From NCBI GenBank assembly GCA_013288145.1, contig JABDCJ010000005.1:19119-83118 (forward strand): a stretch of 64,000 bases of DNA, given 5' to 3'. Of this stretch, positions 1 through 8,890 are shown piece after piece. Position 1 is the stretch's first letter; each line of letters begins with the position of its first letter. Under the pieces are notes generated by a model that saw nothing but the letters and a program-made list of their open reading frames with translations, made no database searches and had not been told where the DNA came from. Source of the stretch: Nitrososphaerota archaeon. GTDB lineage: Archaea > Thermoproteota > Nitrososphaeria > Nitrososphaerales > CADDZS01. Position numbers and translations under genes: made by a program.

Positions 1-604
1 GACGGTCGACGAACATTCTAGTGAATATAACCCGGTGGACTATACTGTCGCCGTATCTCCTCAAAGTAACGATCGTAGTCTTGCATGATCTCGAGAGCTC
101 AACGAGCGCGTTTGTAACTTCAATCGTGTTTGACAGGGACTCCAGTCCCTTTGAGCAAACACATCTAACGAACGCATTCTCACGAAAGGGAAGCGAGGTG
201 ATTGACGCAACTATTACTTCGCCCGAAAAGCCATCAGCCTTTTTCGTCGTAAGCGTAATGAGGGACTTGCTGATCGCGACCGATTCCAAGTTGTGAACGA
301 TGAGAGAAGATTCTAGTTTGTCAGCGCCAGCGTCTAGAATCAAACCTGATTCTTCGTAAAGGAAATATCTCAGGACATCCTCAAGACTGGCGAATGCTGG
401 CATTGACGACACTGCAAGATTGGGGCCCGCAGCCTTTCTAGCCTGGTTCGCCTGTTCTTCAGCTTGCTCTCGCAACCAATCTTCGTAAGTATAGTTCTTC
501 TTGTACCCCGGGTCGGATACCGGTCTCTCTGAAGTCGTCTCGCCCGAGTTACTTTGCTCATTGGGAGTATCCACTCCCTGTTCTTCCTGCTGACTTGTAG
601 CCAA
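1..604 (-). CDS. Unknown protein, C-terminus cut by window edge
   Basis: An open reading frame runs on the minus strand from a TTG at 604-602 to the window edge with no stop (about 201 codons). A GAGGT about 8 nt before the TTG gives a plausible ribosome binding site. The first ~70 residues are polar and rich in Gln, Glu, Ser and Asn (low complexity, probably disordered), with a short YEDWLREQAEE helix. The rest looks like an alternating alpha/beta domain with two close cysteines (CVC). I do not recognise a family. Two forward- and reverse-strand ORFs that overlap it (21-296 and 370-720) lack protein-like composition. It is divergent from the TSUP gene at 853. The real start could be a later codon. 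Confidence 0.6.
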   Translation of the reverse strand, partial: MATSQQEEQGVDTPNEQSNSGETTSERPVSDPGYKKNYTYEDWLREQAEEQANQARKAAGPNLAVSSMPAFASLEDVLRYFLYEESGLILDAGADKLESSLIVHNLESVAISKSLITLTTKKADGFSGEVIVASITSLPFRENAFVRCVCSKGLESLSNTIEVTNALVELSRSCKTTIVTLRRYGDSIVHRVIFTRMFVDR

Positions 605-852
605 TACGAAAACCTCAAAACTGATTTTTTTGTAATACGCGAAAACGAAAACGGAAATGATGAAAGTGTAATTAGTCTGCCGTTCCTATAAAGGCTTTTT
701 CCATAACAGAAGAATTCCACTTGAGATGTTCACGAATTCTATCATTACGGCCGTTCTAGAACTGTTAAATGGAAAAAGGAAAAACAAATTGAACTGTTTG
801 AGCTCCTTTTCTGCGTGATTAGCAAACGTCGCCACTCTTTTTTCTATTTTTC

Positions 853-1671
853 ATGTTCCTGACCTCGATAGCGGCCGGAGCGATCGGCTCTATCGTCGGA
901 ATAGGAGGAGGTCTCTTGGTTACTCCGGTTCTTACTCTGATCTTCGGAGTCGACATTCATCTCGCAATTGGTGCAAGCATTGTTGCGATAATCGCCACCT
1001 CAAGCGGAGGTGCGGTTGCGTACATCAAGGATAGAATAACAAATATCCGCGTCGGCATGTTTCTTGAGATCGGGACAACGATCGGTGCGATAACTGGCGC
1101 AGCTATCGCGGCCTATGCGAATTCTTCGCTTTTGTTCGGAATTTTCGGGGTTATCTTGCTCCTGTCGGTTGTCCCTCTTTTGAGAAAGCGGACTCAGGAG
1201 CTGCCCCAAGGGGTCGTAAATGACGTAGTAGCTAGCCGGCTGCGATTAAACTCCAGTTATCCTGAACAGACCACAAATCAGGAGGTCCAGTACAACGTTG
1301 AGGGAAGCTGGATTGCTCTCGGGATAATGTATGTCGCTGGACTTCTTTCTGGACTGCTCGGAATTGGTAGCGGCGCATTCAAGGTACTAGGCATGGAAAA
1401 CGCAATGCATCTCCCAATGAAAGTCTCGACAACTACTAGCAATTTCATGATCGGTGTCACCGCAGCGGCAAGCGCGGGGATTTATTTCGTGAGGGGAGAC
1501 GTGAATCCATTCATAGTAGCCCCCGTCGTTCTCGGTATTCTTAGTGGCGCGATACTAGGAACTAAAATTCTAGTTAGAGCAAGAAACAGCACGGTCAGAA
1601 CAATATTCATTGTTGTTCTCGCCGGAATCGCAATTGAAATGATAGGAAAGGCCGTGGGAATCCTTCCGTAG
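853..1671 (+). CDS. TauE/SafE (TSUP) family membrane exporter
   Basis: 272 residues, the usual length for the TSUP family (sulfite/sulfonate/organic anion permeases). The N-terminus carries the family hallmark: a hydrophobic helix leading into a glycine-rich GSIVGIGGG turn. The motif recurs after the central loop (about residues 165-175) as SGLLGIGSGAF, which reflects the two-repeat fold. About 7-8 hydrophobic segments flank a polar central loop (about residues 110-150). It is followed 82 nt downstream by a DUF1634 protein, a known TSUP partner. The exported anion cannot be read from sequence. No good Shine-Dalgarno is visible before the ATG, so the message may be leaderless. Confidence 0.85.
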   Translation: MFLTSIAAGAIGSIVGIGGGLLVTPVLTLIFGVDIHLAIGASIVAIIATSSGGAVAYIKDRITNIRVGMFLEIGTTIGAITGAAIAAYANSSLLFGIFGVILLLSVVPLLRKRTQELPQGVVNDVVASRLRLNSSYPEQTTNQEVQYNVEGSWIALGIMYVAGLLSGLLGIGSGAFKVLGMENAMHLPMKVSTTTSNFMIGVTAAASAGIYFVRGDVNPFIVAPVVLGILSGAILGTKILVRARNSTVRTIFIVVLAGIAIEMIGKAVGILP

Positions 1672-1753
1672 TTAGAGGAGTTGAACTTAACTGAAAAAAC
1701 CGGTCTCCGATGCAAACGGAACGGGGTCGTACAACGAAAGAAGATATGCTCTC

Positions 1754-2164
1754 ATGCAAAGCGTTCTTAGTAAGACTCTGCTCTACGGAGTTATTCTTTC
1801 AACTTCAATTATCGTAATCGGGCTCGTGTACATGGCGGCGACTTACTCCTCTGGCTATCAGTGCGATTTTACTGATGCGTCTTTGAACTGTCTGCTGAAC
1901 TACAATCCCGCGGCAATCCCTCATGGCGATTATCCAAATACTCTGTTTTCAATCGCCGCAGGACTGGCTCAACTCAAACCCTTCGCGATAATTCAACTCG
2001 GGGTCATAGTCCTTCTCGCGACCCCAGTTATCCGCGTTTTTGCTTCTCTCGTCCTTTTTGCTATTGAAAAAGACCGGGCTTTTGTTGTAATCACGCTATT
2101 CGTCTTACTCGTTTTGCTGTTTAGCTTCTTTGTCGTGCCCGAGATTCCGATCTTCAAAGCCTGA
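1754..2164 (+). CDS. DUF1634 family membrane protein, TSUP partner
   Basis: 136 residues with three hydrophobic segments (roughly residues 8-30, 75-103 and 112-133) and a short extracytoplasmic loop with two cysteines. Length, three-helix layout and location directly after a TSUP exporter match DUF1634 proteins, which are nearly always encoded beside TauE/SafE transporters. The biochemical role of DUF1634 is unknown; an accessory or regulatory subunit of the exporter is the natural inference. The tRNA-Ser gene starts 39 nt downstream on the same strand. Confidence 0.75.
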   Translation: MQSVLSKTLLYGVILSTSIIVIGLVYMAATYSSGYQCDFTDASLNCLLNYNPAAIPHGDYPNTLFSIAAGLAQLKPFAIIQLGVIVLLATPVIRVFASLVLFAIEKDRAFVVITLFVLLVLLFSFFVVPEIPIFKA

Positions 2165-2203
2165 ATGCTTTTAATCGCTTTGAAGAAATCTGGAAAATAA
2201 AAA

Positions 2204-2346
2204 GCCGGGGTTGAGCAATCTGGTCGCTCACCGCGCTCGAGATCCTTGCCAGAACTTTCTGGTGAGAGAAGCAATTGGGCTAAGTTTGCATAACAAGATA
2301 CGCGGCGCCCCTATGGGGTATGTGGGTTCAAATCCCACCTCCGGCG
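2204..2346 (+). tRNA. tRNA-Ser(CGA) with a 58-nt intron
   Basis: I folded this by hand. Acceptor 2204-2210 (GCCGGGG) pairs with 2339-2345 (one G-U), with G discriminator at 2346, typical of Ser. D-arm is 2213-2229 and anticodon stem CCGCG 2231-2235 pairs with CGCGG 2301-2305. The loop CTCGAG at 2236-2241 gives anticodon CGA at 2238-2240. A long variable arm (GCCCC/GGGGT) makes it type II, and the T-arm GTGGG-TTCAAAT-CCCAC is perfect. Mature length is 85 nt without CCA. The intron sits at the canonical 37/38 position. Confidence 0.9.
2242..2299 (+). other. tRNA-Ser intron at position 37/38
   Basis: The 58 nt between G37 (2241) and A38 (2300) separate the two halves of the anticodon arm. A bulge-helix-bulge can be drawn with outer helix CCGCG/CGCGG, a 4-bp central helix CTCG/CAAG (one C-A mismatch) and 3-nt bulges AGA and ATA. 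That fit is consistent with archaeal splicing endonuclease but is not a perfect motif. The boundary could shift by one A without changing the mature tRNA. Confidence 0.7.
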
Positions 2347-2920
2347 CCTATCTACTATCCCTCAAAGGCTACAAATCGTGTCTTTTCGGCTATCCAGGCG
2401 ATAATTGAGGAGGTCTTATTTTGCAGACCAAATCGATTCTCACGGTCGTTTGAACTTACGTCATAACGAAGAGGGCATGAAACCTTGCGCGTCCGAGTCG
2501 CCCTAATACTAGGGCTCTCAACGTCAGTCTCCTCCTGGATGGCAACGAGCGTACTTCCCGCAGGTAGCTCAGGATTTGGGTTTTGGGCTAGGGAATGGCA
2601 ATCAGGCGGAATTGATGCTAAGAGAATGAAAGGAGGACGATCGGAGCGAGATGTTTTTTTGATTCGAATTCTAGATCAAACAACGAACGCTACTCGTCGT
2701 CCAAATACATGAGCACTCACAGTCAACTCTCTATACTGACTCCATCATTCGTAACGGCAATTATATGGAATAGCTGATATTAGGGCAGATGTCGGGCCCG
2801 GTGTTCGGCTAGCTCCTTTCTAGAGGGCCGCGAATTCATGCGCGTCAGGCTATCGCTGCCCCCAGCTCAGCCTTGGCAGCGACTCACATCGCCGCCACGT
2901 TGCCGGGGCCTTAGAGGAGG
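2347..2920. other. Gene-poor interval between tRNA-Ser and the phosphodiesterase gene
   Basis: I see no convincing gene. A 75-codon TTG-initiated frame at 2485-2712 has unremarkable composition and no recognisable domain. The last ~100 nt (from about 2810) are clearly GC-richer than the rest and match the GC-rich gene that ends at 2921, so they may belong to the same acquired segment. Confidence 0.5.
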
Positions 2921-4693
2921 TCAGTGACTCTTCAGTCCGGGCAGCACCTGTGTATGCTCGATTTGCACCGCTTGCAGATCCTGCGGATTCAGCCCGAGCA
3001 ACTTCAGTATCGTCGGCGCGATTTGTGTCGTCTCGACTGACTGGTGGTACGAGCCGGGCTTTACCATTCCAGGCGCGTAGACGAGGATTGGAACGTCGCG
3101 GTCGCCGGGGTTGGCGCCGCCGTGCTCCGCAATCTTGGTTCCGGTGGTGTAGACAACGCCGACCTGGACGATCCCGAAAACGTCGGGGTGACGCGGGTCG
3201 GAGACAGGCACACCGAAGTAGTTAGCAGCCGCCTGGCCAGCGTAGATCTTCGCCAGACCCGAGTGGGGCACTGACACGGTCATATTGTCATAGGTGACGC
3301 CCGGCGCACTGTGGTCCCATAGATAGCTTTTGACAAAGTCCGCCGCCGCTTGCGTCTTGACCGACAAGTAGCTCTGCCACAGGTCATCGTCGGTTCCAGC
3401 GACAATCAGCGCCGTGCAGTTAACCGTACAACCGACCTTCTGATCCCACGCGTTGTTGATCGCGGTGATGATCGCGCCGTCGTCGATTCGGCGCAACAGA
3501 TTTGGATCCTGGGGCGACTGGCCGTGCTTGGCGGTCACAATGATCGCAATCGAGCCGGTTAAGCCCTGATGCTGGATCTGGTCGACCATCCGCTCAAGCT
3601 GCGCGTTGACGTAGTCAAGTGCGCTCTGCAGCAGAGGACCCGGGGTGGTCGTGCCAGGGTAGTAGCCGCCGGCTAACACCGGTCCGAGCGTGTAGTTGCC
3701 TTTCGAGTCCGGACCATTCAGAATGGCCGGGGACAATAGCAGTTTCTCGGCGGTGGAGACGGTCTGGAAATTCATTCCGAAGATCGCCGGGACACCGACG
3801 CTGTACTGGCCGCTATGGTCGTAGCCGTCGATCTCGTTGATGACCGCCTGAACCTTGTAGCTATCATACTGCCTCGTTGCGGCGTTATTGTCCGTCCAAG
3901 AGATGCCGCCGTCGGGCGCTATCGGGTACGGTTGCCCATTCGGCTCGACTGCGTTCGAGTCGATCTCGGGAGTAAACAAATCGTTGATCCCGGTACCGGA
4001 CGGGCCGTTGAACGACTCGTACACAGGATGCTTGTCCGACCAAGCGGTCCCCAGCCCGGCATCTTTGGCGACGTCGAAGATCGTGTTAACCTGCAGGTAC
4101 GAATGTGGCCAGATCGGCGGGCAGGTAGTCGGGTTGACCGGGAATGTCGATGCATTCAGCAGCGTCTGCGGATTGCCCGTCATGTTCATGATCAACGCCG
4201 GGTTCTGATCAATCCCTAGGATGTTCTGGCCGGCGTCGAGTCGGGAAACGTTTAGGTCGTCGGGTGAGTCGTAGATGACGTTACCACCAGTCGCAGTGCC
4301 ATTGCACAACGTGGTGCCCGGCGCGTCGACGGCGTGGTTGTACGAGTCGTCATAGTAGACACCCGTAACCTTCGGGTCGCCGCCGGTCATTAACGCGGTG
4401 CCGCCGGGATCGGAATCCGATGGGTTTGCTGTCTGGGCGCTGGTGAACTCTGCGCCGCCCTGGACCAGCTTGGCGAGCTCGGAGTTCGGATGATTAGCGA
4501 TGTACCATACGAGATCGGATTGGTGCAGCCCGTCTACAGAGATTAGGAGAACATGCTGGATCGGGCTACCTTCTGTAGCCTGGCTACCTACAGCGATTCC
4601 GTGGATTGCAAATGTTGGTAAAATCAGGATTATTAGCATCATCAATGATGCGAGTCGTATCTTTTTTATGAGAACCTTAGCTCTTCTATTCAT
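2921..4693 (-). CDS. Secreted type I phosphodiesterase/nucleotide pyrophosphatase-like protein
   Basis: 590 residues of the alkaline-phosphatase superfamily (phosphodiest/NPP type). Residues ~1-37 are a signal peptide: a KK/R-rich start, then a Leu/Ile-rich core and a small-residue end. The catalytic fold follows: LLISVDGLH (first metal Asp), GGTALMTGG (nucleophile Thr), SDKHP, VTAKHGQ and AEHGG (metal His residues). The expected hydrolysis is of phosphodiesters or phosphonates outside the cell. Codons are strikingly GC-rich compared with the neighbours, except for the first ~45 codons, which have local AT-rich composition. This suggests horizontal transfer of the catalytic part onto a local secretion signal. 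Substrate unknown. Confidence 0.8.
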   Translation of the reverse strand: MNRRAKVLIKKIRLASLMMLIILILPTFAIHGIAVGSQATEGSPIQHVLLISVDGLHQSDLVWYIANHPNSELAKLVQGGAEFTSAQTANPSDSDPGGTALMTGGDPKVTGVYYDDSYNHAVDAPGTTLCNGTATGGNVIYDSPDDLNVSRLDAGQNILGIDQNPALIMNMTGNPQTLLNASTFPVNPTTCPPIWPHSYLQVNTIFDVAKDAGLGTAWSDKHPVYESFNGPSGTGINDLFTPEIDSNAVEPNGQPYPIAPDGGISWTDNNAATRQYDSYKVQAVINEIDGYDHSGQYSVGVPAIFGMNFQTVSTAEKLLLSPAILNGPDSKGNYTLGPVLAGGYYPGTTTPGPLLQSALDYVNAQLERMVDQIQHQGLTGSIAIIVTAKHGQSPQDPNLLRRIDDGAIITAINNAWDQKVGCTVNCTALIVAGTDDDLWQSYLSVKTQAAADFVKSYLWDHSAPGVTYDNMTVSVPHSGLAKIYAGQAAANYFGVPVSDPRHPDVFGIVQVGVVYTTGTKIAEHGGANPGDRDVPILVYAPGMVKPGSYHQSVETTQIAPTILKLLGLNPQDLQAVQIEHTQVLPGLKSH

Positions 4694-5305
4694 GGCAGAC
4701 GTCGTGAGGAACTTTCTTTCGTATTTATTCGCTGTGAATAGTGAGTATATACTATAGCTTATAGCTAGTGCTCATACAATAAATAATTACTAAATCTTCT
4801 ATGAAACTTTTTGATTCAGTTTGTTATAGTACGTCCTAAATACGTGCCCCACCAAATGCATCCCTTGGAATGGCATATCTTGTTCTAAGAGAAAAGAAAT
4901 TCGCACAACGGCAGAAATTCTTCCTCGTGAATCCCAAGAATGTTTTCGGTATCTAGTGCTCAGGGAGCTTCGTAGATCTGAATGCCTACTCTGCGGAGCC
5001 TATTGGAATGTCCGTAAGAACTGCAATCCTGTGGAAGAGGGGTGCGTTCTTACCAACTGTGTTGGAGGCGTCTGCTCGCCATAAGGTAGTTGAAGTTCAA
5101 TTATCTAACCTGCTAAAAGCGCTTTTCGCCGATTTTTGTGCAAATTACTAACTTATTCGCAACAAATCTAAAATAATTAGAGCATTGCTGGAGATGGGCG
5201 CATATCCGCTATGAATTCGCTGGTTTCTCTGAATGTAAGCTACAAACTAACCTCCGGCGCGTTTTTCATCGAGCTATTGGCTATTACGCGAAATTTGTCA
5301 TCAAA
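4694..5305. other. AT-rich interval upstream of the phosphodiesterase gene
   Basis: 612 nt with no long open frame. The first ~120 nt are AT-rich and hold TATA-like runs (about 4725-4790) on the minus-strand upstream side of the phosphodiesterase start, so its promoter is probably here. A short Cys-rich frame at 4956-5084 is listed separately. No repeat or RNA gene was recognised. Confidence 0.5.
4956..5084 (+). CDS. Possible Cys-rich mini-protein or gene remnant
   Basis: A GTG-initiated frame of 42 codons encodes six cysteines in a CxxC...C...C...C...C pattern (CLLC, then four single Cys) preceded by a basic LRELRR helix. That pattern resembles a small zinc-binding module. The same frame stays open upstream to about 4830, with further cysteines but no standard start codon. 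It may therefore be the 3' end of a decayed gene. No ribosome binding site is evident, and it may not be translated. Confidence 0.25.
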   Translation: MLRELRRSECLLCGAYWNVRKNCNPVEEGCVLTNCVGGVCSP

Positions 5306-6406
5306 TTAACTCACGGTTAGGATTTCAGAGGCCGAATCTCGAGCATGAGTGAAATCGCCACCATAGTTTGCCTGTATTGCGACGGGTCCGCTGCTTCCAC
5401 TTGACGGAGTATAATTCACAGAGCAGGCTCCCGTTGTATCAAGATTGCAACTTGCACTTTGAAAAATGCCGGAGCTATTGCTATTGAATACCACTGTTCC
5501 TGTCGGGATTCCAAAATCCTCTGAATTGCTTATCGTTGCGATGCAATCTGTTGGAGCGCCGACCTGAAGAGCTGTAGGGAAACAATTGACATACATCGGC
5601 GCCAATGGAGCGACAATTATTGTCAAATTGTTTGAACTTCCAGAATGAGCCGAGTCTCCCGAGTAGCTGGCAAAAATTGTGTAGAAACCTGTTTGGGGAC
5701 CTATAGCATCGAAAGTTGCCGTGCATGAAGCTGAGCTGCCCGTTCCACTCGGTTTACAACTTTGCGGAACAAATGATCCCGCGGCACTGCTGGAGAAACT
5801 AACTTGTCCCGAAAGAGGATTGGTCGATGATTGTGGACTTAGGACCGCATTGCACGACGTCACAACACCGAGTTGATATTCCGCCGGTGAGCATGAAACT
5901 GTCAAAGAAGTAATAGCTGCGATTATCTGAGTAGTATCGCTGGTAGTTGTCGTTGATTGTGTTGAACTCGATGTAAGGTTCAGCGATATCGATGATGAAA
6001 CTGATGCCGTACTGGTCATTGTCGAAGTGACTGAGCTGATGGATGTATCACGTCCGGCAATTGTGCTTGAGGTGGTGTTTGAAAGTGTGATTCTTTTGCT
6101 CGTTGAAGAGGTAGTTGCCATCGAATAGCTAGTAGGAGCAACGAACTGACTGGAGGGTGCAGACGCTACAAAAGTTGACGTAAAGGTTGACGTGGTTGAG
6201 CTTGTTTGACGAAAGGACGTGGTGAGCGTGACAGCGCGCGTGGTTGTAATTGGCTGGTTTGATGTGAAAGTTGATTGTTGCGAGCTAAGCGATGTTTGCT
6301 GTTCTGGACTGGCGATTGTAATAGCAAACGATAATGACATGGCAATTGAAACGAGAATCGCAATTGCAAATATCAAGATTCGTCCCTTCTGAAAAGCCAA
6401 GTCCAT
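5306..6406 (-). CDS. Surface protein with Ser/Thr-rich stalk and two Ig-like repeats
   Basis: 366 residues. Residues ~8-30 form a signal peptide or N-terminal anchor. Residues ~30-170 are almost entirely Ser/Thr (a likely O-glycosylated stalk). Two ~95-residue bacterial-type Ig-like repeats follow (about 173-268 and 271-366). Each starts near a VxC.P motif, contains paired Cys, and ends with the Y.GD..H strand (SYSGDSAH and NYGGDFTH). This architecture is common in archaeal S-layer-associated and adhesion proteins. The Cys pairs fit disulfides outside the cell. There is no C-terminal anchor, so attachment is by the N-terminal helix or the protein is released. Confidence 0.75.
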   Translation of the reverse strand: MDLAFQKGRILIFAIAILVSIAMSLSFAITIASPEQQTSLSSQQSTFTSNQPITTTRAVTLTTSFRQTSSTTSTFTSTFVASAPSSQFVAPTSYSMATTSSTSKRITLSNTTSSTIAGRDTSISSVTSTMTSTASVSSSISLNLTSSSTQSTTTTSDTTQIIAAITSLTVSCSPAEYQLGVVTSCNAVLSPQSSTNPLSGQVSFSSSAAGSFVPQSCKPSGTGSSASCTATFDAIGPQTGFYTIFASYSGDSAHSGSSNNLTIIVAPLAPMYVNCFPTALQVGAPTDCIATISNSEDFGIPTGTVVFNSNSSGIFQSASCNLDTTGACSVNYTPSSGSSGPVAIQANYGGDFTHARDSASEILTVS

Positions 6407-6621
6407 CTGTAGACGGCATTACCTTAGATTAGGTTTGTGTCACGCAAAATCTCCAGTCATTTGTTTCGCTCGGAATACCCTCGCGTCAGGCCTGCAAAAT
6501 AACAGCTCCGAATACTTGAATGCCCTAATTGTGATCCTGCTTGCAATTTCAGGTAACTTTCCTATAGTTGCCTATGTAGAAAGCTCTATGATACCATAAA
6601 CTAGTCTTTACAAGTCTCGGT

Positions 6622-6828
6622 CTATTCCTTGTATTTTTCTCTGGATTTCCTTCTTTCGGCGCGACTCCATACCTTGTTCCGATATTCAACCGAGTTACCA
6701 GAGAGTCTTGAATTCTTTCCAATCGATAGATCTCTCAAAACGTTGTATCTGACAAGGATATGCGGACCTACCTTTGACAGAATCAGGTATGTCAACCGCT
6801 CTAGCTCGATACTTTCATCGGTAGCCAT
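6622..6828 (-). CDS. Small basic hypothetical protein
   Basis: 68 residues from the ATG at 6828; the same frame is open upstream to an ATG at 6945 that overlaps the stop of the preceding poxB gene (ATGA), which would give 107 residues. The C-terminal part is helical and strongly basic (KSREKYKE end), while the first 30 residues after Met-6828 are acidic and hydrophobic. No family recognised. Position directly after poxB on the same strand allows co-transcription. An ORF on the other strand covers the same bases, and either could be spurious. Confidence 0.35.
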   Translation of the reverse strand: MATDESIELERLTYLILSKVGPHILVRYNVLRDLSIGKNSRLSGNSVEYRNKVWSRAERRKSREKYKE

Positions 6829-6941
6829 TAGGCAATTCTCTTGGTGGGATGAGTTACTAATCCCCCTATCTCGGAAAGTCGTTGACATACCGGTGAAATT
6901 GTTCAAACCCCGAAGCCATGCTGTCATGAAGATGGAGGACT

Positions 6942-8669
6942 TCATCTGAATAGGTTTGTTTTAGCAAGGTCCACAATCTCGTCGCCCTTTCCGTTCAGCA
7001 CTGCTCGTATCATGTAAAGAGTGAACCCCTTTACAACCTCGAAGTTCAAATTTGGAGGAATCAATAGTTCCTGCCGGTTAACGACGCAATCTACAAGAGC
7101 CGGACCAGGCAGCGAAAGAGCTTTCGTCAGTACAGGTCTAACGTCTTCGGGTCTCTCAACTCGGAATCCGGCTACACCGGCTGCTTCGGCGAGCTTGGAA
7201 AAATCAGGATTCTTCAACTCCGTCCCGTAATCGACGATCCCCGCGGACTTCATCTCAAGCTCAACAAAGTCGAGCGAGCCATTGTTGAATATGACTATCT
7301 TTACGGGTAGATGAAGTTGCGCCAGCGAAAGGAAATCACCCATAAGCATCGCAAACCCGCCATCTCCTGAAAGCGAGATTACCTGTCTGTTCGGAAATAC
7401 TTCTTGTGCTCCGATCGCCTGCGGCAATGCATTTGCCATTGATCCATGAGAAAAGGATCCCAGAAGGCGCCGTTTTCCATTCATGCGAAGATATCGTGCT
7501 GCCCAAATGGTTGGAGTACCGACGTCAAAGGAGAATATTGCGTCGTCTGCCGCTATCTCGTTGAGCACCTTTGTAACATACTGTGGGTGAATTGGAATGC
7601 GACCAGGTTCGCCTTTAGCCAAGTCCTCGAGATCCTTTCTTGTTTTCTGGTAGTGATCGCGCGACGCTTTGAGGTGACGCGAATCAGCTTTTTGCGTTAG
7701 GAGCGGCTTCAAGGCATCCAGAGTTTCAACAACACCCCCGATAATTCCGATGTCAACTTTTGTCCGCCTCCCTAGCTGCTCTCCGCGAATATCTACTTGC
7801 ACAATTGTAGCTTCTGACGGGTAAAACTGCTGGTAAGGGAAATCTGTTCCAAGCATGAGAAGAAGGTCTGAATCCATCATTGCGTAATATCCCGACGAGA
7901 ATCCGAGCAGTCCAGTCATGCCGACATCATACGGATTATCGTACTCTACAAACTCCTTCCCTCTAAAAGCGTGGACGATCGGCGCCTGCAGAATGCTTGC
8001 GACATCCATAAGCTGAGAATGAGCTCCTGCACAGCCAGCTCCCGCGAGTATCGTTACCTTGGTTGAGGAGTTGAGTGCGTCGGCGGCTTTTGAAATATCG
8101 CCGAGGAAAGGCGAGACATTTGGTTTCTCACCTGAGAAATTTGGAATCGGTCGCTTCGAAGTAGCTTCGTCAAGTGCGAGGTCTCCTGGAAGGACAATAA
8201 CACTTACCCCGGACTTGGAAATAGCCGTCCGTATCGCTATTTCAAGTACACGAGGAATTTGATCAACGTGTGAAATCAATTCGCAGTAGTTGCTGCATTC
8301 CCGGAACAGTATCTCGGGATGAGTTTCCTGAAAATAGTTACTGCCTAACTCCCGAATCGGAATTTGGGCAGCTATTGCAACTACGGGCACTCGCGTGCGA
8401 TGACAATCATACAGTCCGTTGATCAAGTGGAGATTTCCGGGACCGCAGCTCCCAGCACATGCAGTTAATTTGCCGGTAAGTTGAGATTCGGCTCCCGCTG
8501 CGAAGGCGGCAGCTTCCTCGTGTCGGACATGAACCCAAGTAATATCTTTGGAATGAGAGCGAATCGAATCAGTTATCCCGTTAAGAGAATCTCCGCTGAC
8601 GCCATACACCCTCGACACCCCTGCAGAGATCAGTGTCTCAACGACGACATCCGCAACCCTTCTTGCCAT
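6942..8669 (-). CDS. poxB: Pyruvate:quinone oxidoreductase (PoxB-type, ThDP/FAD)
   Basis: Decarboxylates pyruvate to acetate + CO2 and passes electrons to the membrane quinone pool. The start at MARRVAD (8669) gives 575 residues, close to bacterial PoxB (572); an upstream ATG at 8696 would add nine residues. Seen: YGVSGDSLNG, the catalytic Glu in RHEEAAAFAAGA, GSCGPGNLHLINGLYDC, HPEILFRECS, and the ThDP-binding GDGGFAM...N segment. The C-terminus (GFTLYMIRA ... DLAKTN) matches the amphipathic tail that in E. coli PoxB binds lipid and activates the enzyme. This supports a membrane-associated respiratory role rather than acetolactate synthase or pyruvate oxidase. Confidence 0.85.
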   Translation of the reverse strand: MARRVADVVVETLISAGVSRVYGVSGDSLNGITDSIRSHSKDITWVHVRHEEAAAFAAGAESQLTGKLTACAGSCGPGNLHLINGLYDCHRTRVPVVAIAAQIPIRELGSNYFQETHPEILFRECSNYCELISHVDQIPRVLEIAIRTAISKSGVSVIVLPGDLALDEATSKRPIPNFSGEKPNVSPFLGDISKAADALNSSTKVTILAGAGCAGAHSQLMDVASILQAPIVHAFRGKEFVEYDNPYDVGMTGLLGFSSGYYAMMDSDLLLMLGTDFPYQQFYPSEATIVQVDIRGEQLGRRTKVDIGIIGGVVETLDALKPLLTQKADSRHLKASRDHYQKTRKDLEDLAKGEPGRIPIHPQYVTKVLNEIAADDAIFSFDVGTPTIWAARYLRMNGKRRLLGSFSHGSMANALPQAIGAQEVFPNRQVISLSGDGGFAMLMGDFLSLAQLHLPVKIVIFNNGSLDFVELEMKSAGIVDYGTELKNPDFSKLAEAAGVAGFRVERPEDVRPVLTKALSLPGPALVDCVVNRQELLIPPNLNFEVVKGFTLYMIRAVLNGKGDEIVDLAKTNLFR

Positions 8670-8890
8670 GATTGTTTCAAGACGAGGAACGAGCAAATAA
8701 TGCTTTTACCGAGCATATCATGGGAGGAAATTCAGAATCGGCCTTGATATCTGTGTTAGCGTCAGCGTTCTAGAATTTTTGCTGAATTCATGCAAATACT
8801 GTAGAGTTCGATATTTAGGGCATAGTCTCTTTCCGGTGAAATCTAAATGGTTTAGTTCGGCTCCTATGATATCTTAACTAAACCTAACCA

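Noticed and set aside
21..720. Frames at 21-296 (+) and 370-720 (-)
   Set aside because: They overlap a longer minus-strand frame (1-604) with better protein character; the 370-720 translation is basic, low in structure and runs through the likely promoter.
2485..2712. 75-codon TTG frame after tRNA-Ser
   Set aside because: No ribosome binding site match, no recognisable domain and no conserved-looking pattern.
2950..4219. Many open frames on the plus strand opposite the phosphodiesterase gene
   Set aside because: They are antisense shadows caused by the GC-rich codon pattern; translations are Arg-rich and without domain logic, while the minus-strand frame has complete motifs.
6629..6949. 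106-codon plus-strand frame opposite the small gene after poxB
   Set aside because: It lies antisense to the poxB transcript end and lacks any domain or start signal; the minus-strand frame is slightly more credible.
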